From the NCBI GenBank assembly GCA_026545765.1, contig CM048840.1:46054580-46118579 (forward strand): 64,000 nucleotides of DNA, written 5' to 3'. The notes under the pieces were generated by a model. The model was not told where the DNA came from and did not search any database. It saw only the letters and a program-made list of their open reading frames with translations. Source of the DNA: Plantago major (lineage: Eukaryota > Streptophyta > Magnoliopsida > Lamiales > Plantaginaceae). The position numbers were made by a program, and so were the translations under genes. Of this stretch, positions 11,801 through 22,061 are shown piece by piece. Every line of letters starts with the position of its first letter. Positions within the stretch are counted from its first letter, which is position 1.

Positions 11801-12115
11801 TCACTACTTTCCTCACAAAGAATATCCTCATCAGAACTAAGAGTTCAAGCTACTTCTAGCTTCTCATCAGTTAGCGTAGCCAGGTAAGTAGCATGCACAC
11901 AATCATCAGTAATATCATCAAACTCGGCATTTACTTCAGAAATCATATTACATTCTTCCACTGAGTAAGTGTCAGAATTACCTGCTGGTCATGTTGCATC
12001 CTTGTTGATCTTGTTGCCTCCAATTTCAATGGCAATCTTCCCTTCCGCTACATCGACCTGCAGCTTCACTGTTTTCATGAAGGGTCTTCCCAAAAGGATC
12101 ACATGGTCCTTACTT
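8814..12115 (-). pseudogene. Inner element pol: RT, RNase H and integrase, broken
   Basis: Downstream of protease the minus strand encodes a linker with two stops, then RT in 11638-10808 (WHVCIDYRRLNAATKKDHFPLP, TFAYRRMPFGLCNAPATFQR and the catalytic FMDD). A frameshift near 10850 moves the frame to 10848-9172. There RNase H keeps the first acidic motif (CDASEYTIG) and TTAKEF, but VHTTHAAI has T where TDH is usual. Integrase follows: a zinc region [14 protein letters not shown] missing its first histidine, then [19 protein letters not shown] and [15 protein letters not shown] supplying D, D and E. After a TAG at 9172-9174 the frame continues through [12 protein letters not shown]; a further frameshift leads to the tail ending at 8814. 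No chromodomain. These motifs are Athila-like. Confidence 0.88.
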
Positions 12116-13153
12116 CTAGTGCTGCTCCACTAGGGGTAGTACCACGAAATCTACTGGAACCAGGAAGGTGTCTACTCTGTCGGCTAGTTGTAGGGTCATG
12201 TTTACCGGTGCCAGTTCCCCCAAACCCATCTCCTGGTAAAGAGCATGGGTGATAAGATTGATGCTGGCTCCCAGATCGAGCATCCCTTTTGCTATCTTCC
12301 CATTTTCCATCTGTATATCAATCACAAAGCTCCCCGGATCCTGTTGTTTCACTGGTAAGCCAACCACTGAATTAGCTATTTCCGGCAGAACTAGCTTTTC
12401 GTTGGCCAAATACTTCCTCTTACTCGCATTGAGATCCTTGAAGAACTTTGAGTAGGAAGGGACATTATCAATCAGGTCCAGGAGTGGGATGTTCACATTC
12501 ACCTTTGAGAGCATGGCCAAAATGGCTTTGAATTTTCTGTCATCCTTGGGTTTCTTGATTCTACCTGGATATGGCAGTTCTTTGCTGATCGGGGGTCCAG
12601 GTGGACGGTAAGGGTTATCAGATTTGTGAAGCACCCCCGTGCATATCACTGGCTGGTTGGCTTTTTCTGTTAAAGGTTGGTCTTCCCCAGTGAGGTCGAC
12701 TACTGGGGCATCTGGGGCTTGTGTCTGTGGTTCTAGTTCCGGCCTTTGGATCACCTTTCCACTTCGGAGTACTGTGGTTGCCTGAACTTCCTCCTCCTCG
12801 GTTTCCTCATCCCCGAACTCAGTGCTTGCCAGAAACCTGACCAGTTGGTCAGTAAAGTCCTCTATCCTGCTTACCATTCCCTATATCTGTTTGCTAGTCC
12901 TTTCATACCCTTCCATCACAAGACTCATGTATTTTTCATCATGGGCAATCAAAGCTAGCAGAGTACTATCGCTGAATGCACTAGCTTCCTGTTGTACCTC
13001 TAGACTATTCGCTGTCTTCATAATGGTTGGTCCAGATAGCTCTGCGCTGGGTGCGTAGTAACCGAAAAAGCACTCCATACCTGGACTAGAATAACAAGAA
13101 CTCAACTGTTGTTTTGTTTCTGTTAGTCCAAATACAATGAAATCACGCCTCAA
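12116..13153 (-). pseudogene. Inner element gag remnant and protease
   Basis: One frame (13153 to 12116) is interrupted by TAG at 12881-12883. It begins only about 37 bp after the primer site, far too close for a full gag: the capsid-type domain and zinc knuckle are missing, so gag has a large internal or 5' deletion. The second part carries an acidic/proline-rich linker (VVDLTGEDQPL) and the retropepsin core GMLDLGASINLI with ALYQEMGLG after it; the catalytic D-T/S-G reads DLGA, as in many Athila copies. Downstream, HVILLGRPFMKT in another frame ends the protease. Confidence 0.75.
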
Positions 13154-13189
13154 TTTACCAATGGCTTTTAGTGCTACGGTAGGGATTGA

Positions 13190-13208
13190 TTCCCCGGCAG
13201 CGGCGCCA
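13190..13208 (-). promoter_or_regulatory. Primer binding site, tRNA-Asp type (inner element)
   Basis: The minus strand reads TGGCGCCGCTGCCGGGGAA beginning about 4 bp inside the 5' LTR. It matches the complement of the plant tRNA-Asp(GTC) 3' end with one difference in GTTGCC (here GCTGCC). This is the expected primer for Athila elements. Confidence 0.88.
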
Positions 13209-13212
13209 AATT

Positions 13213-14443
13213 TGATATGCTCAAATTACTACTTAGGAAAACAAGTAGGAAGCAGTCGTTGTAAACAGACTATGCTAACCACAAGATCGTTCACTAAGGA
13301 ATCAATTACGCTACCACACAGTTGAAAGCAAACAATTACTTGTAGAAACAGTTTGATTTGTTTGAAATAAGTACTTCTAATAACTAGAAAACAGAAAATG
13401 CAATGTAGTTGTTTGTAAGAATGAGGTAGAAAGAACACGGTAGTTACGATCAAGCTATGCTAATTCGCTCTAGGGATACGTTCATACTGTCACACGGTCG
13501 TTGTACAGAAAACTATCAATTCAACCTTTACCAAACGAGTTTGAAGATATTTGAACTAGAGTAATCGTGGGTCGTCAATCCACAATCCTTAACCAAAACG
13601 TTTTAGAGAATCTTTGAACAAGAGTATTAAATTAAAGGGTTTTTACGAAGATCTTTGAACTAGCCTAACCTATATGAATGATTTCAAACCCTAGAAGCGA
13701 ATACGCAAAGCTATCACGCAACTACCATGTTCGGAGTGATTTAGCTACTCATAATCGAAGCAAGAATGAAAGAATACAAGATATTACTCATGATTAACAC
13801 AAACATAATGATAATCGCATGCAAGCTTAAACAATTCGAGAAACTAAGCAAGAACGAATTGAATAAGATAGAACAATAGAGATTTACCACAGTAATCAGG
13901 GATTCGATATCGATCCTTCGTTAAACAAGCAAAACCAAGCTCCAAATTTGTCAAAGTATGGATGTGGAGCTTTTTTCTATGAACTAGGTTAAAAGAAGTA
14001 TATCCGAAAAGATAAACAAATTCTAAGCTAATAAGGAAAACAAATTCTGAGCCTGCGCGTCTCGCCGCGGCGAGATTTCTTTTGTCGATTATATATCCAG
14101 CTCGCAAATTCTCACCGCGGCGAGCGTCTTCCTTCAAAATAGGGGAGCCATTCGTAAAATCACGCCGCGGCGAGCCTTCTTTATCGCAATATATATAGCC
14201 CTCGCATAATTTTGCCGCGGCGAGCTTCAATCTTCAAAACAGAGGCTCCATTCGCAAAATCTCGCCGCGGCGAGCTATGCTAAGAAGCCCGTCCTCATTT
14301 AGCTCAAAAGACATCAAATCCTGCAAAATGTAAATAAAACACCAAAGCGTAAAAACGAACTAAAAGGACTATAAAACTAAAGACAAAGACTCACAAAGAC
14401 CGCTAAAATGGACCCAATGAGACTCTAAATTATCGTCTCATCA
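13213..14443 (-). repeat. 5' LTR of inner element
   Basis: A 1231-bp LTR, TGATATGCTC...GTCTCATCA, matching 5429-7469 with few substitutions outside the palindrome array and lacking the MITE. The right edge abuts the GCACG duplication. On the minus strand, TATA-like words (gggctatatatattg near 14186-14200; ggatatataatc near 14085-14097) lie between palindromes, so the array probably overlaps the core promoter; that is inference. Confidence 0.93.
14061..14274. repeat. Five GC palindromes at exact 50-bp spacing
   Basis: CTCGCCGCGGCGAG-type palindromes start at 14061, 14111, 14161, 14211 and 14261. The intervening 36-bp segments alternate: segments 1 and 3 resemble each other (ttctttt.tcg.ttatatat..agc), as do 2 and 4 (cttcaaaa.ag.gg..ccattcg.aaaat). 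The array is therefore a 100-bp higher-order repeat made of two 50-bp subunits. Confidence 0.92.
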
Positions 14444-14518
14444 GCACGCCCCTTACCTCATAAGTGGTACGACGGTGGCTCATATTGATCGTGAGATCAA
14501 TCGTCTCGATGAACGGTC

Positions 14519-16715
14519 TCACAACAGCACCATCCCATCTCCCACTTTCAACCCTTTCCTAACCGGCCCCAACACATAGAAGTTGGTTATCACGGAATCA
14601 TTTCCCAACCGGATTTCCACATCTTCTACTACACAAAGTGGTCTCCGTATCGAGCCATCCGCCATTCTCACCATGAGCTTCTTCTCCTTCAGCCCCCTCA
14701 CTCTACTCACCTCGTACATTTCGTACGGCATGACATTGACACCAGCCCCGATGTCCAACATCCCCGACACTCCCTCCAAGGTCCCAAAATCGACCTTGAC
14801 ATCAAAGCCACCAGAATTGGTCGTTTTGGAGCCCTTCTTCCTAATCACCTTCCCCGGTGGTGATTTAACTACCCATTGTGCCACATGCACCTCCTCAACA
14901 TGGGTATCAATCAATCCAGGGTCAACAGCCCTTTCACTACTCCCAACCTCAACACCACAATCATTATTATCAACAAAAGCATCAACAATATCATTCCTAC
15001 TCACCGGTTCCACCGGGACTACATTATAAGGAATTAAATCATTGGAAGCCATACGTACCTCAATATCCTTGGGAGGAGAGTCGTGGTGACTGAATGCCCC
15101 ACATTCCTCCACTTGCAATTTTGAAACCTCGAACCTTGCTCTATCTTTAGATACCGTGATTTCAACCGGTATCTCAGTGACAACAGTGATTGCAATAGAG
15201 TTTTCAGTTGCTCCGGAAAACCTACCCTTCTCACGGATGCGACTCCTATCAAGCAACTCTTGAAGTTGCCTCTTGATGTCCTTGTTGTCCCCCTCCAGAA
15301 CCGACAACCTCCCATCCGTTTTCTCCTGGTGCCTTTGAGCTCGGTCTATAAACCTCTGTGACCTCTCCATGAACTCCTCGATCTGTCTCGACTTGCTAGT
15401 CGAGGTGGAATCCTTGGGCTTCTCCTCTTCCTTAAGAGTAGGGTTCTCACAATGATCGTTCGAGTAGCTCAACTTCGGCCGATCCACATTTGGGTAGATT
15501 TGGTTAGGAGTGAACCTATGAACCGGTCCCTTCCCTCCAAAACCAACATCCCTCGGTCTATACCTTGGGAAATATCCAACATTAGCCCCTTGCACCCAAT
15601 ACACCTCTTCTCCTTCCTCCGGAGTAGCAATCTCAGACACCACCATGACCGAGAAGTCGGCCCTACATTGATTTACCCCGTGCCCGTAGTTGTTGCAAAT
15701 CCCACGCTTCTCCTAAGCATGTGGATTATGGCCACTCGCCGCCAACAACTTCACTTGTCTTATCTCCCTTTCTAGCTCTTCGATGCGACTGCTAGAATCA
15801 TCAAAGTTGGCCTTCACCTCACTCCTAAGACCCCTACTTCTCCCCTGCACACTCTTGTGCTGCGAATTCTTTGCACACTTGATGAACAGATCGTTCAGCT
15901 CCTCCGGTGTAAGTTCCATGATGCTTCCACCGCTAGCCACGTCAACATAAGATTGCTTGACTCTCGTTCAATCCATCGTAGAAGTATTGTGTTAGATCCG
16001 CAAGACTTAGGCGGTGATGAGGACATTTTGCTTGGAGCATCTTGAACCTCTCCCATGCCTCATAAAATGTCTTGTCATGGAGTTGTTGGAACCCCATGAT
16101 TTGTAACTTCAAAGTGGTAGTCTTCGATTGAGGATAGTACTGATCCGTGAAAGCCTCACAAATCTCATCCCAAGTAGTCAAAGACACCTCAGGTAGCATA
16201 TTCAACCATGCCTTAGCCCTATCCACTAAGCACATGGGGAATATCTTCATCCTCAAGTTGTCATCCTCCACCCCTGTAGTATGCATCCTAGCTATGAACA
16301 TCTCCAGCTCCTTCATGAAGCCCATGACATCTTCATTTTCCATCCCATAGAATTTGGGAAGGTGTTCAAGAAGATACGGCTTCAGATCATACTTTCGGGC
16401 CGCTTCTGACAGAACGATGCACGACCTATAAGCTCCAACATGAGCCTTGAATATGTTGTAGATCGTGTTTCTAGGAACAACATGACCTGCTGCTCCTCCA
16501 CCACCAGCACCAGCACCACCAGCTCCTCCACCATTACCTGTATCACCCATATCTGTTTGAAGAATAGAATCCTCTGTATCAGACTCCGAATCCGTTTCCT
16601 CAATACCATCACTTGCTTGCGTACCAGCAAGACTAAACCTCAACCTCCTTCGATGCCTTTCAATATCGTCAACAAAAAGTTCCACGGGAAGATTCAAGTT
16701 CCTTATCCCTTGCAT
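14519..16715 (-). pseudogene. Outer element gag-protease, broken
   Basis: The ATG at 16713-16715 opens a frame with a glycine-rich patch and a retrotransposon gag domain (AKAWLNMLPEVSLTTWDEICEAF then FYEAWERFKMLQAKCPHH). A one-base frameshift near 15942 shifts into ASGGSIMELTPEELNDLF. In that frame an in-frame TAG (15710-15712) precedes a zinc-knuckle remnant CNNYGHGVNQC with its first cysteine pair altered, a coiled-coil-like segment (RSQRFIDRAQRHQ), and a retropepsin region GMLDIGAGVNVMPYEMYE in which the catalytic D-T/S-G is DIG. Another frameshift near 14530 follows. The order gag, knuckle, protease is Athila-like. No pol follows before the insertion site at 14448. Confidence 0.82.
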
Positions 16716-16826
16716 AAACTACCTGCAATCAGAAAAGAGAAAGGTATGAAACCGAAATTCTCCACAAATAGATAGCACACAGAAAACCGAGTAAACTAAT
16801 CTTTAAAAGACAAACTAAGGACTTAA

Positions 16827-16845
16827 ATCCTCGGCAGCGGCGCCA
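16827..16845 (-). promoter_or_regulatory. Primer binding site, tRNA-Asp type (outer element)
   Basis: The minus strand reads TGGCGCCGCTGCCGAGGAT starting 6 bp from the LTR edge at 16852. It is the same primer type as the inner element, with an extra A/G difference. Confidence 0.85.
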
Positions 16846-16851
16846 AAAACT

Positions 16852-18144
16852 TGATACGTCAAATCAAGTCCTTAATTTATAAGCCAAGAGCAATATCAAG
16901 GATCACTAGAAAATCACGTAGTGAGTTGATATGTTGCCCCGAGTGTCATTATCGAAGGACTTAACTAAGCTTGTCGGTGTTTTAAAGTACTAGTTTGTCT
17001 TAGAATTGCGTCTTACGACCTCCAATTCTTTCTTTCGCAAATCACACAAAAATTAAACAGCAAACACGGGTTTGTAAATAATTAATTAAAGGAGACATGG
17101 GGTGGCGGTTTCATCAAGAGCTAGCTAATATAGGTAAACAATGGAATACATGACTTTTGAAAGTGAAAACGTTTTATCAACGTAGTAGAGTCGTCAATTC
17201 TACTAGTCGACGTTTGTAGTCGAATGTGTTGGGCTTAAATCGTAAGTAACCTTGAGGGTGCGAATCCCTCTTGTGGATTTTGGGTATCAAAAAACAATTG
17301 CTAAGACATTGAATTAACAAACGATTCGCAAGAATTCAACAAACGAAGAACAATGTATTTTCATCCAAAGTCCTATACTTGCATGCTCAAGATTTCCACC
17401 AACCTATGGATGTTGTTTAGCTACTCATACTCATGCTGTCACAGGCAAGAGATATGATAAACATAGACAAAAACATACACAAGAAGTAAGAAATCAGAAA
17501 CGATACATAATTAGCGATTATGAAGAATTACTGAGCTCCAAATGATTAACAATGGTGAATAGTACTATTTACAGGAAGAAATCTTCAGCTAAATGGTTAA
17601 CCAAGACTCCAATTTCAATCAGATGGATGATTCTTGGAACCCAAGACCTATCAAAATCTCCCAAAGTATTGTGTGAAATGAAAAAGTGATATTCAAAATA
17701 CAAAATCGAATTTAAAATGCCATTATTAGAAAAGTAACGCCAGAAAACAGAGTAGATCGGGGCGGGCGATCGCCCGCCAGTTGGGGCAACCGCCTTAGCC
17801 GGAGTGAGCGATTGCCCGCTTCGTCTCTAGAACGGGCAATCGCCCCGCTTCCTTTAGGCTCGATCCTCACCTTATTCGTCCATCCTTGATCCGTTTGGCA
17901 TTCCGGGAACCTCCGTGGCACCTATTTGGAGTCGTGGAGCTTGTGATCTCCGACAAAGTGCATTAAAATGCATCGTTTTGACTCATTTTCTTCATGAAAA
18001 GTACCTAAAACCTGGAATCAGTGTGGAAACACAAGAAATACAAACAAAATACAAAATATATACAAATAAAGGAAAAACTAAACTAAAAGTTAGTAAAAAC
18101 ATGGTAAAAAGAACTTGATGAGGTGTTCTAAAAACGTCTCATCA
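16852..18144 (-). repeat. 5' LTR of outer Athila-like element
   Basis: A 1293-bp LTR starting TGATACGTCAAATC and ending GTCTCATCA. Its right part matches 1-555. It contains several GCGATCGC/GCAATCGC-centred palindromes at 17762-17850 where the inner family has GCCGCGGC ones. The candidate duplicated target to its right is CCTTC (18145-18149); the partner copy lies outside the window. Confidence 0.88.
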
Positions 18145-18353
18145 CCTTCAATGACCACTTAAAGTCTACACCAACAAAAAACACTCGTTACTCAACTAGA
18201 ACAAAACTTAAGACTCACTAGTAACTAAACTTAACTACCAAAAAGACTCAACATGACACCTACACAGACAAATCGAACCAAGGAGACGCACTCCAACAAA
18301 TTGAAACTTGTTACGTAAACTCGACAAATCGAAACCTAAAGCTCTGATACCAC
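18145..18353 (-). mobile_element. Internal remnant of TGTCACGCC-family element with primer site
   Basis: Non-coding sequence ends on its right with gctctgataccac (18341-18353), the complement of TGGTATCAGAGC, the initiator tRNA-Met primer site, directly abutting an LTR start at 18354. The outer Athila-like element is inserted in it. Confidence 0.6.
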
Positions 18354-19540
18354 TGTTATCACGCCCCAAAACTAAAATACTTTGGTGCGACCGGCCTTCT
18401 ATCGTGAGATGGGCTCACACCAAGACGAAGCCTCAATTTTATTTACAAAACAATTTGAAAGTTATTTCAGAGCGTATAAAACACAAATACAAAAATTGCA
18501 AAGTGTTCAGAAATTACAAGACTTTCAGTACTAGCTGCTCTAAACCGACTTGCTTCCACTAGCAACCCTCCTCCAGACCAGAACCACTAACACCACTGAA
18601 AAAAAAACGTGTAAGGGTGAATCTCCAGCCACTTCTACTGAATCAAGGAGAGTAGTAAAACATACATATATATACACACAATATCAGAACACATAGCCAG
18701 AAAATAGTACATGGAGTACTTGTAACAAAATAGTAGTATCAAAGCGTTTTGCTCAACAGCGTCACACTATGGCCACTAGTATAAGTCCGGTGGCACATAG
18801 GTCGGCACATAACAGAACATAACAGAAAGTTCCCCTTTATAGGAACACATACAGAATGAAGTACTTTAGAAGCCAGACATAATCACCGTAAAAGACGGGC
18901 CCAGAATTCATAGGTAAAACTGTGAACTGAAAATATATTTTATCTCAATGTTCAGAATCATTATTTTTCACACATCACATGCATCACAAAATATTATTTT
19001 GGCAATTCACATACTTGGTCCTTTTTTAATAGAATATTATATCAAGTTCCATAACATGATATAATAATCATAAGTAATTTGTCAAACATTAAAAATATAC
19101 ATACTCCCTCCGTCCCAGGGAAGCTGTCCACGTTACTGTTCATGGACAGGTTTTATGGAGAGTAATATTATAATGCTATATAATACATGTGGGGTTTACT
19201 TTATTACTTTATTACTAGTTGGTTTGATTGTTTAAGATACTTTTTGACTTTTTAGGAGTAGTGGAGGATTTAAAATTATATAATTGTTCTTAAAATGCAA
19301 AGAAATGAAAGTGGACAACTCTACCGGGACGCCAAAAATGACAAAAGTGGACAACTTTTATGGGACGGATGGAGTATACTTTAATACGGAAAATAAAACA
19401 GAAGTGTCAAGAAATTCCCCTAACCTCAAAGACGACACAGAACAAGCTTAACCTAGCTAAACCACTGAACCACAACCAACCGTCTCGAAATCTCCAAAAC
19501 ACACCACTACAGTGTAGAACCCAAATCAAATATCAAATAA
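18354..19540 (-). repeat. 5' LTR fragment of TGTCACGCC family
   Basis: It begins TGTTATCACGCCCC and shares gcgaccggcc.tctatcgtgagatgggctcaca, tatggccactagtataagtcc and a late ...cct.aagacga.a block with the LTR at 43813-45285. The right edge is unclear because the expected ...GGGATTTTACA end is absent. It carries a MITE at 19104-19374. Confidence 0.65.
19104..19374. mobile_element. Stowaway-type MITE
   Basis: TA duplication at 19102-19103 and 19375-19376. TIRs are CTCCCTCCGTCCCA and its inverted partner TGGGACGGATGGAG, extended by gtccac..tt / aa.gtggac words. 271 bp, no coding capacity. Confidence 0.85.
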
Positions 19541-19566
19541 AAACAAAAGTACGTGTTCTTACAATA

Positions 19567-19956
19567 ACTTTTGCAAAAGATCGTCTCTTAGATAGATGGG
19601 TTCAGCATCACAAATTTAGTTACAATTATTATATATTTAGCAGTGAACATCCAATATTTTAGAATTGTAGGAAAAAGTTTATTAAAGAGACGATATTCAA
19701 AGTTAAGTACATGATACTTACAGTTAAATATGTGAGGTTGCACTTCTCTTTTCTAGAGATCCGTCCCATGAAAGTTAAGTGTTTCAAAACAAGATAGGTA
19801 ATTTTTGCAAAAGATCATCTCTTAGACAGACATGGTTAGACATCACATATTTAGTTACAATCATTGTGTATTTAGCTATGAACATTGAATGTTTTATAAT
19901 TGTAGGTAAGGTTTGTTAAAAAGAAGATATTTAAAGTTAAACATATGATACTTATA
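19567..19956. repeat. Tandem duplication of unknown repeat, about 235-bp period
   Basis: tttgcaaaagatc.tctcttagat/caga starts at 19568 and again at 19803. The following 150 bp (atcaca.atttagttacaat.att, gaacat..aat.ttt..aattgtagg) are clearly alike. The second copy is cut at 19956 by a MITE terminus. Part of the sequence (aaatatgtga.gtt; gatccgtccc) reappears around 20862-20878 and 21035, beyond the inserted material. Confidence 0.55.
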
Positions 19957-20860
19957 GACTCTGTTTAGCAAAACTAGCTAATAAACTAGCTGGTAGATGA
20001 TAAGGTAACTGATGGCTAATAAGCTAGCTGGTAGCTGATTGGATAGCTGATGAGCTAGTTGGTTTCTATAAAAGTGTTTAGTAAATCAATTAGCTGATAA
20101 TCTTACTAATTTGCTAAATATGGTAGGTAAAAACAAATCAGCTAGCTTATTTTTTTGATAACCTTTCTGAACAAGCTTATTTGATTAGCTAGCTTATCAG
20201 CTACCAGCTAGGCGTTCACGTAGCGGGCAGATGAAACCCTGCCCACCGGGTCGATCACTAGTTCGTCAGACCTAGGGTTTGCGCGGTCGTCTTCTTTTGA
20301 ATGGGAAGAATCATCTAGAAGATTTTCAGAATCTCTCAAATATATCTCATTATCTTATTTTAAGCAATTAGATTATTTCCTTATTTGCAAGATAACAAAT
20401 AAAGTCAGAGTATCTTTATGAGTTTTTTAATTCTAGGAATTAGTCACTGTTAGGAAACTTTAATTTTTTGCATATCTTTATTAGATTTATGTATATCTTT
20501 TATTTCCTGTAGTGTTCTAGACTACTTAAATAACTATTTCGGGTATCTAGTATAAATAGAACCATTAGGGCTTAACCCTAATAATAAGATGATTAATGAT
20601 ATTTATTCCAGTTACCAATGTGCCTGCCGCGTCAAAGCGTGCCACCGATTTAGGTATTCCTAATTCGTAATATACTTTATGTTCGTGCTAACCTAGCGTT
20701 AGAGGTGATCCGGACGTGCCCGTTCTTAATAATTCGGCTTCTACGGGTTAGTTTTGCTTAATTCGTGTCTTTTTTCTTGTTAGTTCATGGATCGTAAACC
20801 AACACGGGCTTATTACGAAAATAAGATCATCAAGCTGAGCTTGTGCTAAACAACATAGTC
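19957..20860. mobile_element. CTAGCTGGTAGCTG-rich MITE, split by an LTR-like insert
   Basis: The left end is GACTCTGTTTAGCAAAACTAGCT and the right end, near 20830-20857, is agcttgtgctaaacaacatagtc, an imperfect inverted partner. A matching terminus is at 37730-37826. The interior is full of agctagctggtagctg words. Between about 20213 and 20822 is unrelated sequence with a TATA-like gtataaatagaacc (20569) that could be a solo LTR; its ends are not resolved. Confidence 0.45.
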
Positions 20861-20880
20861 ATAATTAAATATGTGATGTT

Positions 20881-21015
20881 AGGCTCTGTTCTCTTCGTCT
20901 GAACATAACAAAACTGAATGGAACTGAACTGAATTATAGTATAAAAAAATATAATTAAACAGAACTGAACTGAATTGATCTGAACTGAATAAGTTTGCAC
21001 ACGAAAACAACATAT
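20881..21015. mobile_element. Short MITE rich in GAACTGAACTGAAT
   Basis: The left end GGCTCTGTTCTCTTCGTCTGAAC and right end (inverted TGTTGTTTTCGTGTGCAAAC) are imperfect TIRs, with gaactgaactgaat repeats inside. The target duplication is unclear, possibly TTA. Confidence 0.4.
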
Positions 21016-21270
21016 ATTTATATTTTTCTGAAAGATCCGTCCCGGAATGTAATTAAGTTAAGGATATTAATTCGATCTCCATATATTTAGAGAAAATTTT
21101 GGCCGAATCTGCTGAATTTATGGTGTGATTCTAAATATAAAATCGAAAAGATTACGGAGATAACGGTTTGTTATAGGTAGCCACCTATTCTCCATGCATA
21201 ATGATTAATTGGGATTAGAGTGAAATCATTCTTCACGACCTTTGGAGTTCGGACTGTACACCACTTCCCT

Positions 21271-21924
21271 GGTTCAACATTAGTCCAACTTCTCCAAAAT
21301 TTGACAATTGTCCACTAATCTATTTTCCTTTTTATTTTCTTATTTTTTCCAACAATTTAACTTTAACCATAGTTAGATTCTAATCACGTTCTTAAATTAA
21401 TTTATCTGAAAATTTTGAAAAAACATCATATCCCATCATAAAATTTCAGTTTAACACGTATTTTCATATTATAAAATAATTTACATAATTACAAAAAAAT
21501 GATAAATAAAACGGAGAAAATCATATTTAACTTGACTCAGATCTTACATCTTCAGTTAAAATGTTAAACATATATTCAGCAGATTGAAATTGAATTAGTA
21601 AGATATATTGACTCTTGATGTCCGCTTGATGTTGATGCCATTAAAAAATCTTCTTCATATTTAACATAAATGGGTTCAAATTTTTTTAGCAATTAGGGCT
21701 TTCATTCTCAAAATAAAATTCTAGGTTGATGTATTTTGATTTTTAAGATTCAATTTACAACTGAAATTTTGTGATAGGGTCTGATGTTTCTTCCAAATTT
21801 TCAGATAAATTAATTTGAAAACATGTCTATATTCTGATTAAAGTTAAAATGTTAGAAAAAATAAAAAAAGAATTATATAAGTTTACAATTGTCAAATTTG
21901 AGAATAGTTGGATTAGTGGGAACC
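21271..21924. mobile_element. Inverted-repeat element upstream of the exonuclease gene
   Basis: The left arm (about 21271-21455) and right arm (about 21767-21924) are imperfect inverted copies of about 160-185 bp. They share words such as atttgacaattgt, ttaatttatctgaaaattt and caaaatttcag. Terminal words are GGTTCAACATTAGTCCAAC and, inverted, GGTTCCCACTAATCCAAC. I see no clear target duplication and no coding region. The right end is about 138 bp from the ATG of the exonuclease gene. Confidence 0.65.
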
Positions 21925-22061
21925 TAGCATGAAAGAAACCCTTCCTATTCCTGCTGCTTTAAAAGCCAATAATTGTATTGGATTTCAATGATCACTTCAC
22001 ACAGTTCCTCACTCTTCCCACTTTCTGTAACAAGATCAAGCAAACAACTCCATTGATAACC

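Larger units (their letters stand above)
5429..14443 (-). mobile_element. Inner Athila-like Ty3/gypsy retrotransposon, complete ends
   Basis: This is a 9015-bp minus-strand element bounded by LTRs (13213-14443 is 5', 5429-7469 is 3'). LTR termini are TGAT...ATCA. A perfect 5-bp target duplication GCACG lies at 5424-5428 and 14444-14448. A tRNA-Asp-type primer site (13190-13208), a polypurine tract (7470-7481), a truncated gag and protease-RT-RNase H-integrase order agree with Athila. The LTRs outside the palindrome array look nearly identical by eye, so the insertion is fairly young, yet the coding region carries stops and frameshifts. It lies inside the outer Athila-like element between its protease and 3' part. 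Confidence 0.93.

Noticed and set aside
14061..14274. CRISPR-like array (repeat of about 14 bp, 36-bp spacers)
   Set aside because: It lies in a plant retrotransposon LTR, the 'spacers' are related to one another in an A-B-A-B pattern, and the context is eukaryotic.
14583..15093. Plus-strand ORFs of 148 and 71 residues
   Set aside because: They are antisense to the outer element's gag-protease frame, which has recognisable domains.
21978..22061. Longer N-terminus for the exonuclease
   Set aside because: The upstream extension begins at TTG; the ATG at 22062 has good plant context and precedes the expected protein.
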